DNA from: Aquilaria yunnanensis
Taxonomy: Eukaryota > Streptophyta > Magnoliopsida > Malvales > Thymelaeaceae
Assembly: GCA_039654915.1 (NCBI GenBank)
Contig: CM077599.1
Span: 1,490,501-1,554,500 of the forward strand
DNA length: 64,000 nucleotides
Direction: 5' to 3'
Below, piece after piece: positions 1-11,848 of this stretch (positions are counted from its first letter, which is position 1; the number at the start of each line of letters is the position of its first letter). Position numbers and translations under genes: made by a program. The notes beneath the pieces are model-generated. The model was not told the origin of the DNA, searched no databases, and saw nothing but the letters and a program-made list of their open reading frames with translations.

Positions 1-1068
1 CTAGTATTATATATTCTTTTAAATAAAAAAGAAAAGAGAGCAATATATTAAATAATCTGCGAGGAATAAAGTCTGACCAGTTTCCAGGGGAACAAAAAGG
101 AAGACCAAACATAAATAAGAAAAACAACATGGAATGGATATGTAAAGTATGTGGCAATGGAAGCCAGATGATGAGATGAAATTGGGTATGGGAGCATAAC
201 AGAGAACACATGCAATTGTCTTGGCATACGCGACAAAAAATCACATTCACTCCTCACCCAACAAAACACATAGCCCACCGCTGGGACCTCTGTTGAACCC
301 AAAACAGTAGCTTTTTTCACTTTATGCCAAACTGTTTTCGCGCTTCAATTCTCTAGCAAAACTTGTTGGAACTCTTTTTCTAAGCTTTTTTTTCTTTTTT
401 TTGGTAAGGACATAGGAATTCTTTTCCCATGGTTGATGTAACCACTTTCTCTTTAAAAAAAAAAAAAAGATTTTGCACAATCATGCAGTAGCACCTTCAT
501 TTAGTTTAATTTATCACTTTTTGCTTTTTCGTAAAAATTATGAATGTTGTAATATATAAATATATTACAGATTCTTTTTCAATATTATATTTGACAAATA
601 ACACGATTACTTTTAAATCCTTCTAAAACTTTAGACACGATAATAATGCATATTTAAGAGGACAAAACAACCAAGATGAAGTTGGAAATTTAAAATCTTG
701 TCCAAATTTTCCTGTTTCTTTTCTCTTGCTTCCTAACCCCTTCACATATACAAGCTACTTAAAAGAGTTAGGTGAAACTTGGAAGAAACTATGTAAATAA
801 GTAAAGGTGACAAATATTTTGGAACAAAAAATTAAAAAAGTGATGGCAAACATTTTATGGTGGGGGGAGTATTTCTTTTCCTGCATCTTCTCTAGTCAAA
901 GATAACAACAAACTGGTGGACATGTACAAAAAATAGTATACTCCAGTCCATAGTTCTTGCTAATAACAGTAATAGCAAAGAGGATTTTCCTCTCTTTTCT
1001 GGGTAGCATATATATGGCTTTATATATATATATAGGCAGTTTTAAGAAACGAAGATTGATCACGGAGA
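1..1068. other. Intergenic, downstream of the HMA gene
   Basis: AT-rich sequence with no reading frame I can support. The part nearest the HMA gene, roughly 900-1068, is probably its 3' UTR, since that gene is read on the minus strand. A short TA run lies at about 1020-1034. Confidence 0.5.
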
Positions 1069-1728
1069 TTAATTCCAAAGCTGTGCATTTTTTACCTTTG
1101 AGACACTCTCCAGCACTTCAAAAGGGAGAATATCTCCAATTACCACCACCCTCTTGCTTTCCAGGTCTACTTTGTACGAGGTCACCCCTGTTATTACACC
1201 AACAATATTCATTGTTATAAATACAATGACCAATATTCCAAAAGTCTTTTTAAAAAAATTATGGTTTCTCTATGGAAGCCACTAGCAAGCAAAACTTGAA
1301 CTGTTACTACTTTAAAAAAGAGTGGCCAAAATGAAGAGAAAATTAAGAACATGTACCATCTATCTTGGAAATGTGTTTTTCAACTTTTCTAGCACAGCCG
1401 TTGCAGTGCATCGACACCCTCAGCACCACCATCTACATATATATATACAGCTGAAATTGTGCTTTAATTAAACTAAAGATTAAAATTAGAGCCATAATGG
1501 AATAAAAGTAATTATTACCTTGGGTTTTAACTGGAAGGCCAGAGTCTGATTACCAGCAACAACATCCTTCAATCTCATCAGCTGACCTTTTTCTGCTGTG
1601 GTCACCAATGCCTTATTCTCAAACTCATCATCATCTTCATTCTCCAAAGTGTTCAAGCAGAAACAAGTGCATGAGGTTGAAGAAAGATAAAGGCAATCCA
1701 GCACCCTCCCGAGGCTCAGCTTTCCCAT
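1069..1728 (-). CDS. HMA-domain metal-binding protein (HPP/NAKR2-like), 3 exons
   Basis: Small cytosolic metal-binding protein of the plant heavy-metal-associated family. Exons on the minus strand are 1728-1519, 1432-1357 and 1187-1069, with introns GT-AG throughout. They total 405 nt and encode 134 residues. Residues 1-70 hold a Cys-rich stretch (CTCFC, about 20-24) and an acidic run (EDDDEFE). The HMA domain follows from about residue 71: MVVLRVSMHCNGCARKVEKH carries the metal-binding CNGC, then VTSYKVDL and the closing VLESVSKVK. The protein ends in AQLWN, so it has no CaaX isoprenylation box and belongs with the HPPs rather than the HIPPs. NAKR proteins are longer, so this matches the short 'NAKR2-like' class known across dicots. 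I chose MGKLS as the start because homologues begin there; an in-frame ATG lies three codons upstream. The ligand (Cu, Zn or other) cannot be told from sequence. Confidence 0.9.
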
Positions 1729-2018
1729 TAGAAACAAATTGCTAAGAAAACACCAAAAAGACCCAGAAAGAGTGCAAATCTGGAATGTTTATTGGTCCTC
1801 CGATCTGACTGAGAAGACTGAAGTTTGCCCACATAAATACAAGCGCTGAAATGATAGGCGCCCAAACCAATCTCAATCTGAAGGCTGAAGCTAAGTACCA
1901 GAGTACATTATTATAATGCAGACAGAGAGGCCTAAAGGTCAGTTTATGGGGAAAATCAAAAGCTGAACCGAGTCAGAAACTGAGTGGTAAAAACAAAGGA
2001 AACTTCAACACCAATCTG

Positions 2019-2029
2019 TATTTATAGAA
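2019..2029 (-). promoter_or_regulatory. Probable TATA box of the HMA gene
   Basis: On the minus strand this reads CTATAAATAC, a good TATA box about 290 bases upstream of the HMA start codon. Transcription would begin near 1990 and give a 5' UTR of about 260 bases. Inferred from motif and position only. Confidence 0.5.
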
Positions 2030-2137
2030 TTGCTAGATAGTCAAAGGAGGACTGAAAAAACAGACTCCTAATCCAAAGTGAGCAGTTCATGTCATGTGAC
2101 TCTTTCTATATATTTTCTCCATCAAACATAAAATAAA

Positions 2138-2211
2138 ATGAGTGAACAAGGCAAAGTCAGCAAAGCATTTGAAAATAACATGAGTGAACAAGGCAAAGTC
2201 AGCAAAGCAAT
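2138..2211. repeat. Two-copy tandem duplication, 42-bp period
   Basis: A block of about 30 bases containing TGAGTGAACAAGGCAAAGTC occurs twice, the copies starting at 2139 and 2181. It lies just upstream of the inferred HMA core promoter. The two copies are almost identical, so the duplication looks recent. Confidence 0.8.
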
Positions 2212-2855
2212 AAAAGAGAACCTAACGTCACTGCTGATCAGTCGCTATTGACACATGTAAACCTAACAACTAACAGATTATAAATAACAAGTGAAGATGG
2301 GGAAGTAGGAAATGAGAGAGTATTTATAAAGCAGTAGCTTCTTTAATTGTGGTTAATTTGAAGCATGAGATCATTATCAAATACTTAAAAGTGGTACTAC
2401 AGTGTTCAAACTGACCGTATTAATTTGTAAAATCTGGGAAATTGTGTTGAAGCTAAATTCACTTTGTTAGAAAATAAGGTCTGATCTAACAGCATGAGTG
2501 ACCCTGAGAGTTGGATTGGACGGTGCATCAAGTTTCCCTTTATTTCTTTATCTGTTTTTTCCTGTTTTGCTTTAAATAATTCATATATATAGGCGATTAT
2601 ATTGATAATCAGAAGTCACGATCCATTATTAATTAAACATATGCATGGACGGTGCCATCATGTAAGAGAGATTGAGAAATAAAATTAATTAATTAGAAGT
2701 GCTTCTATGGTTGACATGATGAGATGCTTTGGTTCAAAAACAAAATGAAAGGAAAATCTATGATTTGTTAGATTAGTCCTACAGCCTACCACGTTTGGTG
2801 AGAATGAAATAATATGCTATTTAAAGAATGTGAAAAGACAATCGATCAGTTATGG
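2212..2855. other. Intergenic, no feature recognised
   Basis: AT-rich sequence upstream of the HMA gene. No coding potential or repeat boundary is visible to me. It may hold distal promoter elements. Confidence 0.4.
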
Positions 2856-3192
2856 CCAATTCGTTTCGTCTAAAGTCAACTGACTTTTTTTAACTTTTTC
2901 ATCTTTTTTACGTGAAACCAATTTCATTTGAAAGTTAATGTTATGTAGATGCAATAATCAATTTGAAAGTAAATTTTTAGGATGTTGTTAAATTTTTATG
3001 AAATTTTCTTTTTTAAGACTTGAAACTAGAAAAATTCATAAAAAATTAGTAAGATTATAAAAATTATATTTTTAATTGATTATTGTAGCTACATAATATT
3101 GGCTTTTAATTAAAATTAGTTTCAAGTAAAAAAGATGTAAAAATAAGAAAAAGTCATTTTGTAGTCAATTGGCTAAAGTTGAAACGAATTGG
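2856..3192. mobile_element. Foldback MITE, copy A
   Basis: A 337-bp element with long terminal inverted repeats. The left end reads CCAATTCGTTTCGTCTAAAG, the right end CTAAAGTTGAAACGAATTGG. The inner arms also pair: GAAAGTTAATGTTATGTAG on the left against CTACATAATATTGGCTTTTA on the right, so the whole element can fold into one hairpin. A diverged second copy lies at 17645-17972. It has no coding capacity. I could not settle the target duplication, so the superfamily stays open. Confidence 0.75.
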
Positions 3193-4508
3193 GTGTTAGT
3201 TTCTAGAGTTACATTTGATGTTTTTGTTAAAACATGTTTGTTTTGAGTGTAATGAATTTGCTGTGGTGGATGCCTTGCCTATCACGTGAACTTAACCAAA
3301 TTTATATCTTGTTCTCCAAATACAGTTTTTGACAATAAAATTCTTATTACCAGATTGAAAAAAAAAAAAAAAAAAAAAGAATCGGATATAAGTTTCAGCG
3401 ATAGTGGTAAGCAGTAACGTTAGGGTGGAGATTTGATGGAAGGGAGCAATAATTCAGCAGCTATGTGAAGGGATTGACCAAGCTCAGTTGTCTCCTTCCT
3501 ACAATATTGCAGACGGGATGGGACAGGAGGTGTTAGCATTATCACTACGAGCTCAGCTCAACTAACAGCATTATTTTAACATTAATAATATTTGCATTAT
3601 TGAATATACAATACATTGTTCCTTTTTCTGTTTCCTCTCTTTCTTGGCAATATTCACGTTTCTATCTTCTACCTACAGCCTACAGGTTGGTCCATCCCTC
3701 CATGTGATGATATTTGGCTCCGTTTACATTTGGATCTATGAAAGGACACAACACAACCTTCCCAAAGAAAAATAAGATAAAAGAAAAAAACAAACTTGTT
3801 GGGCACGTGCAGCTCACATGACTCCTGGCATGCAGCCAAACTGCTGTGCTGCTGCTGCCTCCTCTCCAAATTGCTTCCTGTGGTTAGGGGCATTCAACCT
3901 CAAATATTTACTTCGTTGATACAAAAAAATAAAAACCACTGTATTATAAACACAACCATAATTTGAATTCTGACTTATATTTCAGTTTTTTTTCTTTTCC
4001 TTTGTTATTTCGTTAATGACTGAGAAAGATGTAAGTCGATTAAGTAGTATAGATATTCCTATTACACCACATTTCTAAGAATTGTAAACATTTTTAAAAA
4101 AAGAAAAATTTCTGAGTATGGGAAACAGGTAACAACCGACCAAAAAAAAAAGCATTTCTCATGCTACTGTAACACTGTTTCTATTTTGGATCAACAAAAG
4201 CAAGCATGTGTGCTGGGCTGTTTTTTATTTTATTTTTTATTTTTCCATGCGTTTCGTGGATTAAGTGTGGATGATGGAATACAATTTTTTTTTGCTATTT
4301 TAAAATCGAATTTCTTATTTACAGTCCAAATAAATAGGTGGAGCTGGCCCAGCTGGGCAACTAATTTATTTTTATCTGAGTTTGTATTTAGCAACTCTGG
4401 GCTCATTTTTAATGCTTGCATTTTTGTTCTTACAAATTATCGTCGATAATAACAAGTGATTACAACAAGCATTATTATTCATATAATTTCTAATTAACCA
4501 TAATGACA

Positions 4509-4558
<50 letters not shown>

Positions 4559-5248
4559 AGAATCCTCAAAAATTTTCACCATGTCCCTAACTTTAGATTG
4601 TGTTTATCTTCTCCATTTGCCATCAATGGATCCAAAAGACCAAAGAAGACAATGACGATAACGATGAGATGAGAAGACGATGCTGATGATGGATTAAAGT
4701 CAGAGAAAACAACGATTATAAGATAAGTGGTGACAATGAGATCCTAGAGGAGCAATGATTGACGCGATCTAAACACCAGAGGTGAGTGGCGACAACGGCG
4801 AAATCTGAAGGCTAGCGGCAATAATAGAGTCTAGATGCGAGCAATGGCAGTGAGCTTTGAATACAATGATTGGCAAGATGCGAGCAAGGTTCTCATTAGT
4901 GAGCGGGGTCAACATTTGAAAGTTTAATGGTCAAACAAATCTATTATTTGAAGTTAAAGGATTAGTTGCATAGTTTTACATGGTGCCTTCATTGCAAACG
5001 CAAACATAAATAGTTCAATGCTATTTATTAGTACTAGTTAATCAATACTAGAACAACGGCTATAAGTTGGCTGTAAATGTTGTCTTTATACACTTCTTCA
5101 TATTTACATTTCAATATAAAATAAATTAATTTTCAATAACGAGTAGATGAATTGCATTAAAATATAAAGCCAAAATTAATGAAATTAAATGAGGGAATGA
5201 ACCTATAACTGTTTGGACAAGTTATGTGTGAATATTTAACAATCATTA
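3193..5248. other. Intergenic with simple repeats
   Basis: No gene recognised. It holds a run of 21 A at 3358-3378 and a CT microsatellite. At about 4620-4920 there is a purine-rich stretch dense in GATGA/GACGA words. That stretch resembles the reverse complement of the composition at 56200-57150, but I could not align the two convincingly. Confidence 0.4.
4512..4554. repeat. (CT)n microsatellite
   Basis: About 21 uninterrupted CT dinucleotides. On the other strand this gives a spurious RE-repeat reading frame. Confidence 0.95.
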
Positions 5249-5427
5249 TGCAATGACTCAAGCACAGAACCGGTTAACGGAACAACTACTCACTCCACAT
5301 AGGCTATCATTTGAAAAAGGGTAAGTGTTAGGTGTTAAAATAGACTATCAATATAAACAAGTTCCTTGTCCCATACCGGCAGACGCAACCACATACTTTG
5401 AACTATTTTTGTGCTCCAATACCATCT

Positions 5428-5880
5428 ATAATGAATTAAGACTAGAACCGGTTAACAAAACACCTACTAACATTACATGGGCTATCATTTGGAAAAGGAT
5501 ATGCATTAGGTGCTTAAGCTCTGAAACTTGAATCTATATATCCATATAAAGCTTCTCCCATTTTTCCCATGTGGGATGAGGGGGTGTTACAAACCCCCCA
5601 ACCCCTTATATACCCAACATTCTCATTGAAGTCAATTAGATTACCTATTCCCCCGAACCAGTAATCTCTCCAATCCAAGATCTGCCTCAATAGATGATGC
5701 ATGTGCACACCCAGTATGTCACATCATCACAGTTCTAAGTTAGCTCTGATGCCATATGTAATGACCTAAGTCTAGAACTAATTAACGAAACATCTACCCA
5801 CATCATATGGGCTATCATTTGGAAAAGGATAAGTGTTAGGTGCTTGTAGTTTAGAACTTGAGCCTATATATTAACATAAA
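5428..5880 (-). mobile_element. TRIM-like element, minus orientation
   Basis: LTR at 5428-5591 (ending GGGGGTGTTACA), internal part at 5592-5756, second LTR from 5757, which is cut at the palindrome centre near 5880. On the minus strand the primer site reads TGGCATCAGAGC directly after the 5757 LTR, and the purine-rich tract is GGGGTTGGGGGGTT beside the other LTR. The internal part is only about 165 bases and non-coding. Confidence 0.7.
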
Positions 5881-6220
5881 AGATGTGTGAAGCCTTATGT
5901 GGATATATGAGCTCAAGTTTCAGATCACAAACACCTGGCGCTTATCATTTTTCAAATGATAGCATATGCGGCGTGTGCAAGTATTTCATTGACCTGTTCT
6001 AGACTTGAGTCATTATAGAGGTATCGGAGTAGGATAATGGTTCAAAGCATGTGGTTGCGTCTGTCAGTATACGTCTGCCTGTATGTAGTGTGCGTAGGTA
6101 TTCCATTAACTGATTTTAGACTTGGTTCATTACAATGGTATCAGATCAAAAGAATGGTTCAAAGTATGTAGTTGTGTTTGCCAGTATAGGATGAGAGAAA
6201 TTTTTTATATTGAGAGTCCA

Positions 6221-6678
6221 TTTCAACACTTAACACTAATCCTTTTTACAAAGGATAACCCATGTAGTATAGGCAAGTGTTCTATTAACCGGTTCTGAAC
6301 TTGGGTTGTTACAGTTGGTATCAGAGCCGACTTTGGACCATGATGGCGTGGCATAGTGGATGTGCACATGCATCATCTGCCAGGATTGATCCTGGAATAG
6401 AAAGACTACTTTGTTAAGGCCTGAGTAGTTTGATTAGAGAAATTACTGGTCTGGGGCACCAAGTAACCCAAATGACCCCAACGAAGATGTTGGGTATATA
6501 AGGGGGGAGAGTTTCTAACACCTCATATCCCATATCGAAGAGATGTAGGAAGCTTTATGTGGATATATAAGCTCAAGTTTTATAACACAAACACATAACG
6601 TTTATCCTTTTCATAAAGGATAGCTCATGTGGTGTGGGTAAGTGTTTCGTTAACCAATTCTAAACCTGGGTCATTACA
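6221..6678 (+). mobile_element. TRIM-like element, plus orientation
   Basis: Partial 5' LTR at 6221-6313 ending TTGGGTTGTTACA, then primer site GTTGGTATCAGAGC at 6314-6327. The internal part is non-coding, and a polypurine tract AAGGGGGGAGAG lies at about 6500-6511. The 3' LTR is at 6514-6678, opening CTAACACC and ending GGGTCATTACA. Internal length is about 200 bases. It is the best-preserved LTR / primer site / polypurine / LTR order in the window. Confidence 0.75.
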
Positions 6679-9600
6679 CGTTATGACAAAAATATATACT
6701 TGTAACTTTTTTTTTTTTTGCATTATAGAAATATTAAAAAATTCACAATAAAAAAATATAAATTTTAGAACAAATTTTGATCTTACTAGTGGCACGAAAA
6801 TTAATGATGCTTCAATAAAATTGGTAAATATTATAAAGTAAAATAGGTAGAAAATAGGAAGATATCATCTATATTATCAAGAATAATTAGAATGAGTCAT
6901 GGGTCTACCTACTCTTTTAAATGTTTTGTGTCATATTGGTGCAGTGACCTCAATCACATCGCCTTTAGAATAAAATAGCCAAGCCTTTTTGTTATAGCTC
7001 CACATACACATATGCACAGTTGTAGAATAAAGCTCCATTCACACATTTCTTTATCCAATATTATTTGAGAATACATAAAAAAAATATTTTTTGTTGATGA
7101 AAAACAAAAGGTATATAGAAAGATAACAGCTTATGAGAATGTTTTCAAAACTAAACAAAACACACACATATATACCTCTAGAAGAAAAGGCATGTAATTA
7201 AGAAACCGTTGGTAAACAATTGAATGGAAGTTTCATTTTTCATAAATTTAATTCCAGCAAACTATAAGTCTAACGGTAGAAAAACTTAAAACCTTTTAAA
7301 ACAAAACGGTTACTCAATAATTATTTTTTATTGGAATAAAATAATCAAACAATTCCCTATTCATTTCAATAAAAAACTAAAAAAATATAATTTTGGGTAA
7401 AAACAATTTATTATACGTAATAAAAGTGGTAATACCTTGAACCTCCACGTAGTGAGTTAGCTCACTTATTCTACAACCAATAGTGGTGCGACCTTGAACT
7501 ACAGTTGTTTATAAGTACAAGTTCACCTAACACACATAATAAACTAGGTGTTCATTAAGCTTATAAACCTGCATTATTAATGGCTATGTGCATATCCTAT
7601 TTTTTCATGAGCAATTTTAAGAACAGCCCAAGGAACAGCTTTACTTCAACGCTCATATAGGTGAAAACCATCAAGGGTTCTTTTGTAACTTTGACACTCC
7701 ACTCAATAAATAGCTACAAATTCTCATTAAACACAAATGTTTAACCCTCAATTGTTGCAAGATAGATGCACCTACACTATAAGGATGAGGCAAGAAATAA
7801 ATCTCTAACATGATGCATCTTTTAATAGTTTCCCTATAATTCGTTCTTCCTATTTAAAACTCAAGCCTCAAGATCTTTGATTTTTTTGGTTAGATATCCT
7901 TATAAAAAACCTCATTCAATTTAGGCTTAACTCATCACCATCATGTAACCCTTTTAACCTTTGACTTCAATCGAAGATTTTACAAAATATAAGTGACAAA
8001 GGTCAGAGTATATTGACCATATGCCACAAATTGCTAACAATGATGTTCATACTTGTAGGTGGTGGTGAGCACTAAGCTCAAATTTCATTTCCCACTATTT
8101 GAATTTGTTATTCCCATCTTATGGGGTATCCGTTTATGCTTCAATAAGTATATGCATATGTGAATTAAAGTCCATCTTATTTTCCATATTTGTTTCGAAC
8201 AATGTGCATTTTTCAAATAGCATAACTAAGGGTTCAGCTTTTTCATTTTGTATTTCTTTTACATTTTGTGCATTTCTTAATTGAGCATAAATGAGGTCCA
8301 TCTTATTACTGCGTTCTCAAGCCATGAGTATGTAATGCAAGATAACTCTTTTAGAAGTCTTAATGTCTTTTGGCACAATTGCCAATGTAATTTTATTCAT
8401 GTCACAGTATCTTATAATTTTCAAAATCACCACATTGATGCCTTGATTTAGACTCATATTACAATTTAAATCTTTAACTGATTTTTATCCACATAATCTT
8501 TTCCAAGGCACCAAGTTTTTAAGTTCCCATGACTTGAATTCGAGGCAACCAATTCTGATTCCCGCAATTGAAATCTAAAGTAACAAATTTTATCTCTCTT
8601 AGAGATTTTTCCATTTTCAAAGCCCGAGACACTACATAATTCTCTTTCTTAAAGAGACCTTTTGGGCTACCATAGGCACCAAAATAAAAAATAAGATGAT
8701 TTAAAAAAATATTCAAAAAGTTTTTCAAGTATTTTCACCAAAACTCGTCTTCTTTACTTCCTCCTTTCCACCCTTTAAAAAAGAAAAATATATCCTCTTT
8801 CAAATACCGTCGATAGCACCAAAAAATATTTTTTCCCTAAAAATTTCAAATTCGATTTTTGTAAATTTTTGAATCACAATTTTTTTTTTTCAAAAGAGCA
8901 TTACTCCCAACAAAATGAATTGTTTAATCTTGTGCCAGAAGCACAATTGATCGCACTTTTTCCTTTTGACCAAATTTGGTACAATGCATGGGATTAAAAA
9001 AAAAAATTTCCATGGCAAATATCCAACCGTTCCACAAAAAAAAAACCAAAAAATTGGTGCTACAAAAAACCACCTGACAATAAACCGTGACAATTTCATA
9101 ACAGAAAATATAAACCAGTGATTACAAATTTCTAAACTCCACCACCGTACCAAAAGTGACTGGCAAACCCAAAGTCCAATATCAAAAGAAGGTCATGAAA
9201 TAAGTTAGAAAAACAAAATCAATTTAAAAAAAACATTAATTAACTTTTAACAAAGTCATGGTAGATACACAAATAATTGATCGAGTTGAAATGTTTTTTA
9301 AGAGATAAAATGCCATATTCTTTTTGGTAGGTGCCTTAAACAGGCCGCATCCCACCATTAACGCCAACAAAAACATTAACCCAACACAAAAGCAAAAAAT
9401 GAAAAATTGAAATATTTGCCTTTCAAAAAAAAAATAGTCAATCACTTTTTTTATGTTTAAGTGAAATTTGAAACTCATTTACAAGAGATCACTAGTTGGA
9501 ATAGAACTGAGCCCATGTTCTCACTTTTAGAGAAATGTACTAATATGAATCATTTCTAGATGCCCGCATCACTTTTGCTTTTGAAAACATTTCTGAAGAA

Positions 9601-11098
9601 TTAGTTGAGTTCGTAACTTCGTAGGAACCTGAAGTAGTAAATAGTAGGCTCATGGAGTCATCCGTTCTTGCTCCCAATTCTTTTACAAAGCAAGGAGCTT
9701 TGGGCCTTGGGCATCGTGAGGGAATTTTTGGGCTTTGGGCTGTACTGTATTTTCCAGTCAGGGGGCCAAGAAATTGTCGGAGGCCCAAAACTTAGCCTTT
9801 TACCACACTTAATAAAAGTTAGATGGTACACCGTACGTTGCTGCGGCGTATAGCTATCTACTATTAAATGCATGCTATGATATTAGAGGAGAACGGACAC
9901 CTAACTTTTACCTAGGATTATATCTTGTCTATGTATCTTTATGAACATTTTCTCTAAAATCAATAATTGTAAGTAGAAGCTGCAAAAATTTTTGTATCTT
10001 AGAACTGTGTATCGCATTGAATAAGATTGTAAGAGTTAAGATCCCACCTACAGGCATTTAAAACTAATCAAAAAGGAAAAGAAAAACAATAATGACCGGA
10101 AAATAGACAACTACAACCTTCTCACCCACTGAAAAGGAAGAAAAATAGTACTCCTATTTCCATCATCCAAAATATTTATAATTCTTTTAATTCTTGGAAA
10201 TTAGATTTTGCTTGATAAAATCTTTTTTAAATGACATATGAATAAAAAACTATAAATAAATGACAGATAAAATTTTTTGGTTCCTGAATATTTTCAACAA
10301 TAATTACTAGGAGAAATATAAAGTTAAACTAATTGTTGATAAGTAAAAAATATGTGAAGGATATTATGGAAAAAGTGGAAGACGATGTTTTGAGAAGCAA
10401 CACTTTCCGGGCCAGGAAAAAGCAAAACGGCATCATCTAGGGTCATGCGAAACTCTCGAGCCAAAATGTTACTCTTGGACATTTGGGGCAGACTGCATTA
10501 TTGTTCTTGGGCCAGTTGCAGCACTGTTCACATAAAGCCTTATTACTGTAGATGAACATCGAATGACAACTCCTCTTTACTATTACACTATATTTTAAAG
10601 ATGAATACGGTTGAATAGTGACAATTATTTTTGGCTGGTTGAGCCCAGTTGGTATTGGGATATAGTTTAGCAGTTTTTATTTATTTATTTTTTTTAAGAT
10701 ATGATTTACTCTTTTTTTACGTTTATCTCATTTCGTAAGACGCTTGCCTTTCTAAAGTCCTAGATTGCAATTTTCTTGGTTTTCGTCCGTCTCATATTTT
10801 TTTGGGTTAAAACGAAATTTCATTCCCTAACTTTCTAATTTTATTTTTTTGACTTGAGTTACGTCCCTGTTACATTTTAGTCCTTAAATTTTATAACTAT
10901 TTAATTGAATCTTCTATTTGTTCTCTTGGCCCCCAAGTTTTTCTTTGTGTTATTTTTTATGTACTATCTTTTAATATAAGACATTGATGATCATAAATTT
11001 TTTTTATTTTTTAGTTAAAATTTGTTTATTTTTTAGTTAAATCATTTTTTTATCATCATTAAGTCAATTGTTAAATCTTTAATGCCTAAAGTTTTTAA
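6679..11098. other. Long AT-rich intergenic stretch
   Basis: No gene, RNA or bounded element recognised. Reading frames here are short, rich in Phe, Ile, Lys and Asn, and look random. Two less AT-rich patches (9640-9800 and 10380-10550) show no protein similarity that I can recognise. Confidence 0.4.
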
Positions 11099-11462
11099 AT
11101 TTTTTTTATCTTGATCCTAACTTTTTTTTATTGATTTTTTTTATTGTTGTTTTCTAAAATGAAGCTTTAATCATTATTTCTATCATCATTCTTTCATTAT
11201 TGATTATTAAGATTTGTATCATCAATTATTCATTTTAAGCTCTATAGTTTAATAAAGCAAATTGTTCCATAATTGTTAAATTTGAGAGTAAATTTTTCAT
11301 TGATATTAAAAATTAGATTTTGTGTTAATAGGAGATGAAAAATCTTATTGAATTATTTTTAATTAATAGATAAAATATGCATTGCTTCGAAACACATGGG
11401 GTGTTTTGTGTAGCACTGTTATTGTTAAAATTTATTACAAAAAATATCTACTACAATGTGTG
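11099..11462 (+). repeat. Palindrome left arm, unit 1
   Basis: First of two adjacent copies of a unit of about 365 bases. It runs from TTATCTTGATCCTAACTTTT through ATGAAGCTTTAATCATTATT and CTCTATAGTTTAATAAAGCA to AAAATATCTACTACAATGTG. The same unit recurs at 11481-11848 and, inverted, within 13140-14612. Confidence 0.8.
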
Positions 11463-11480
11463 AGTCACCAAATCTCTCCA

Positions 11481-11848
11481 TTTTTTTTTTGTCTTGACCC
11501 TACCTTTTTTTGTTGATTTTCTTTATTGAGGTTTTCTAAGATGAAGCTTTAATCATTATTTCTATCATTATTGATTATTAAGATTTGTAACATCAATTAT
11601 TTATTTTTAGCTCTATAGTTTAATAAAGCAATTTGTTCCATAATTGTTAAATTTGAAAGTAAATTTTTCTAGATAAATTTTTCATCAATATTAAAAATTA
11701 GATTTTTTATTAATAGGAGATAAAATTATTTATTGAATTATGTTTAATTAACAGACAAAATATGCATTATTTCAAAGCACGTAACGTGTTTTGTATCACA
11801 CTGTTATTGTTAAAATTTATTACAAAAAATATCCACTACAATATGCAG
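11481..11848 (+). repeat. Palindrome left arm, unit 2
   Basis: Second direct copy of the unit at 11099, with period about 382. Shared landmarks include ATGAAGCTTTAATCATTATT, TTGTTCCATAATTGTTAAAT and ACTGTTATTGTTAAAATTTA. Divergence between the copies is modest. Confidence 0.8.

Larger units (their letters stand above)
5249..6678. mobile_element. Palindromic cluster of TRIM-like LTR elements
   Basis: At least seven full or partial copies of one short LTR lie here, alternating with short internal segments. LTR copies left of about 5880 are read on the minus strand (plus-strand starts such as TGTAATGACCTAAGTCTAGA at 5757). Copies to the right are read on the plus strand (ends CATTATA 6017, CATTACA 6134, TGTTACA 6313, CATTACA 6678). 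The shared LTR core includes CTATCATTTGGAAAAGGATA. Two kinds of internal segment recur: a short one with GCAACCACATACTTTGAACT or its reverse complement, and a longer one with GATGCATGTGCACA or its reverse complement. Segments start next to a site like TGGTATCAGAGC, the primer site for initiator Met-tRNA used by many plant LTR elements. No gag or pol is present, so these are non-autonomous. Confidence 0.8.

Noticed and set aside
3796..3815. Resemblance to miR164 (GGGCACGTGCA)
   Set aside because: Only about 11 bases match; the 5' half of the miRNA and any star strand are missing.
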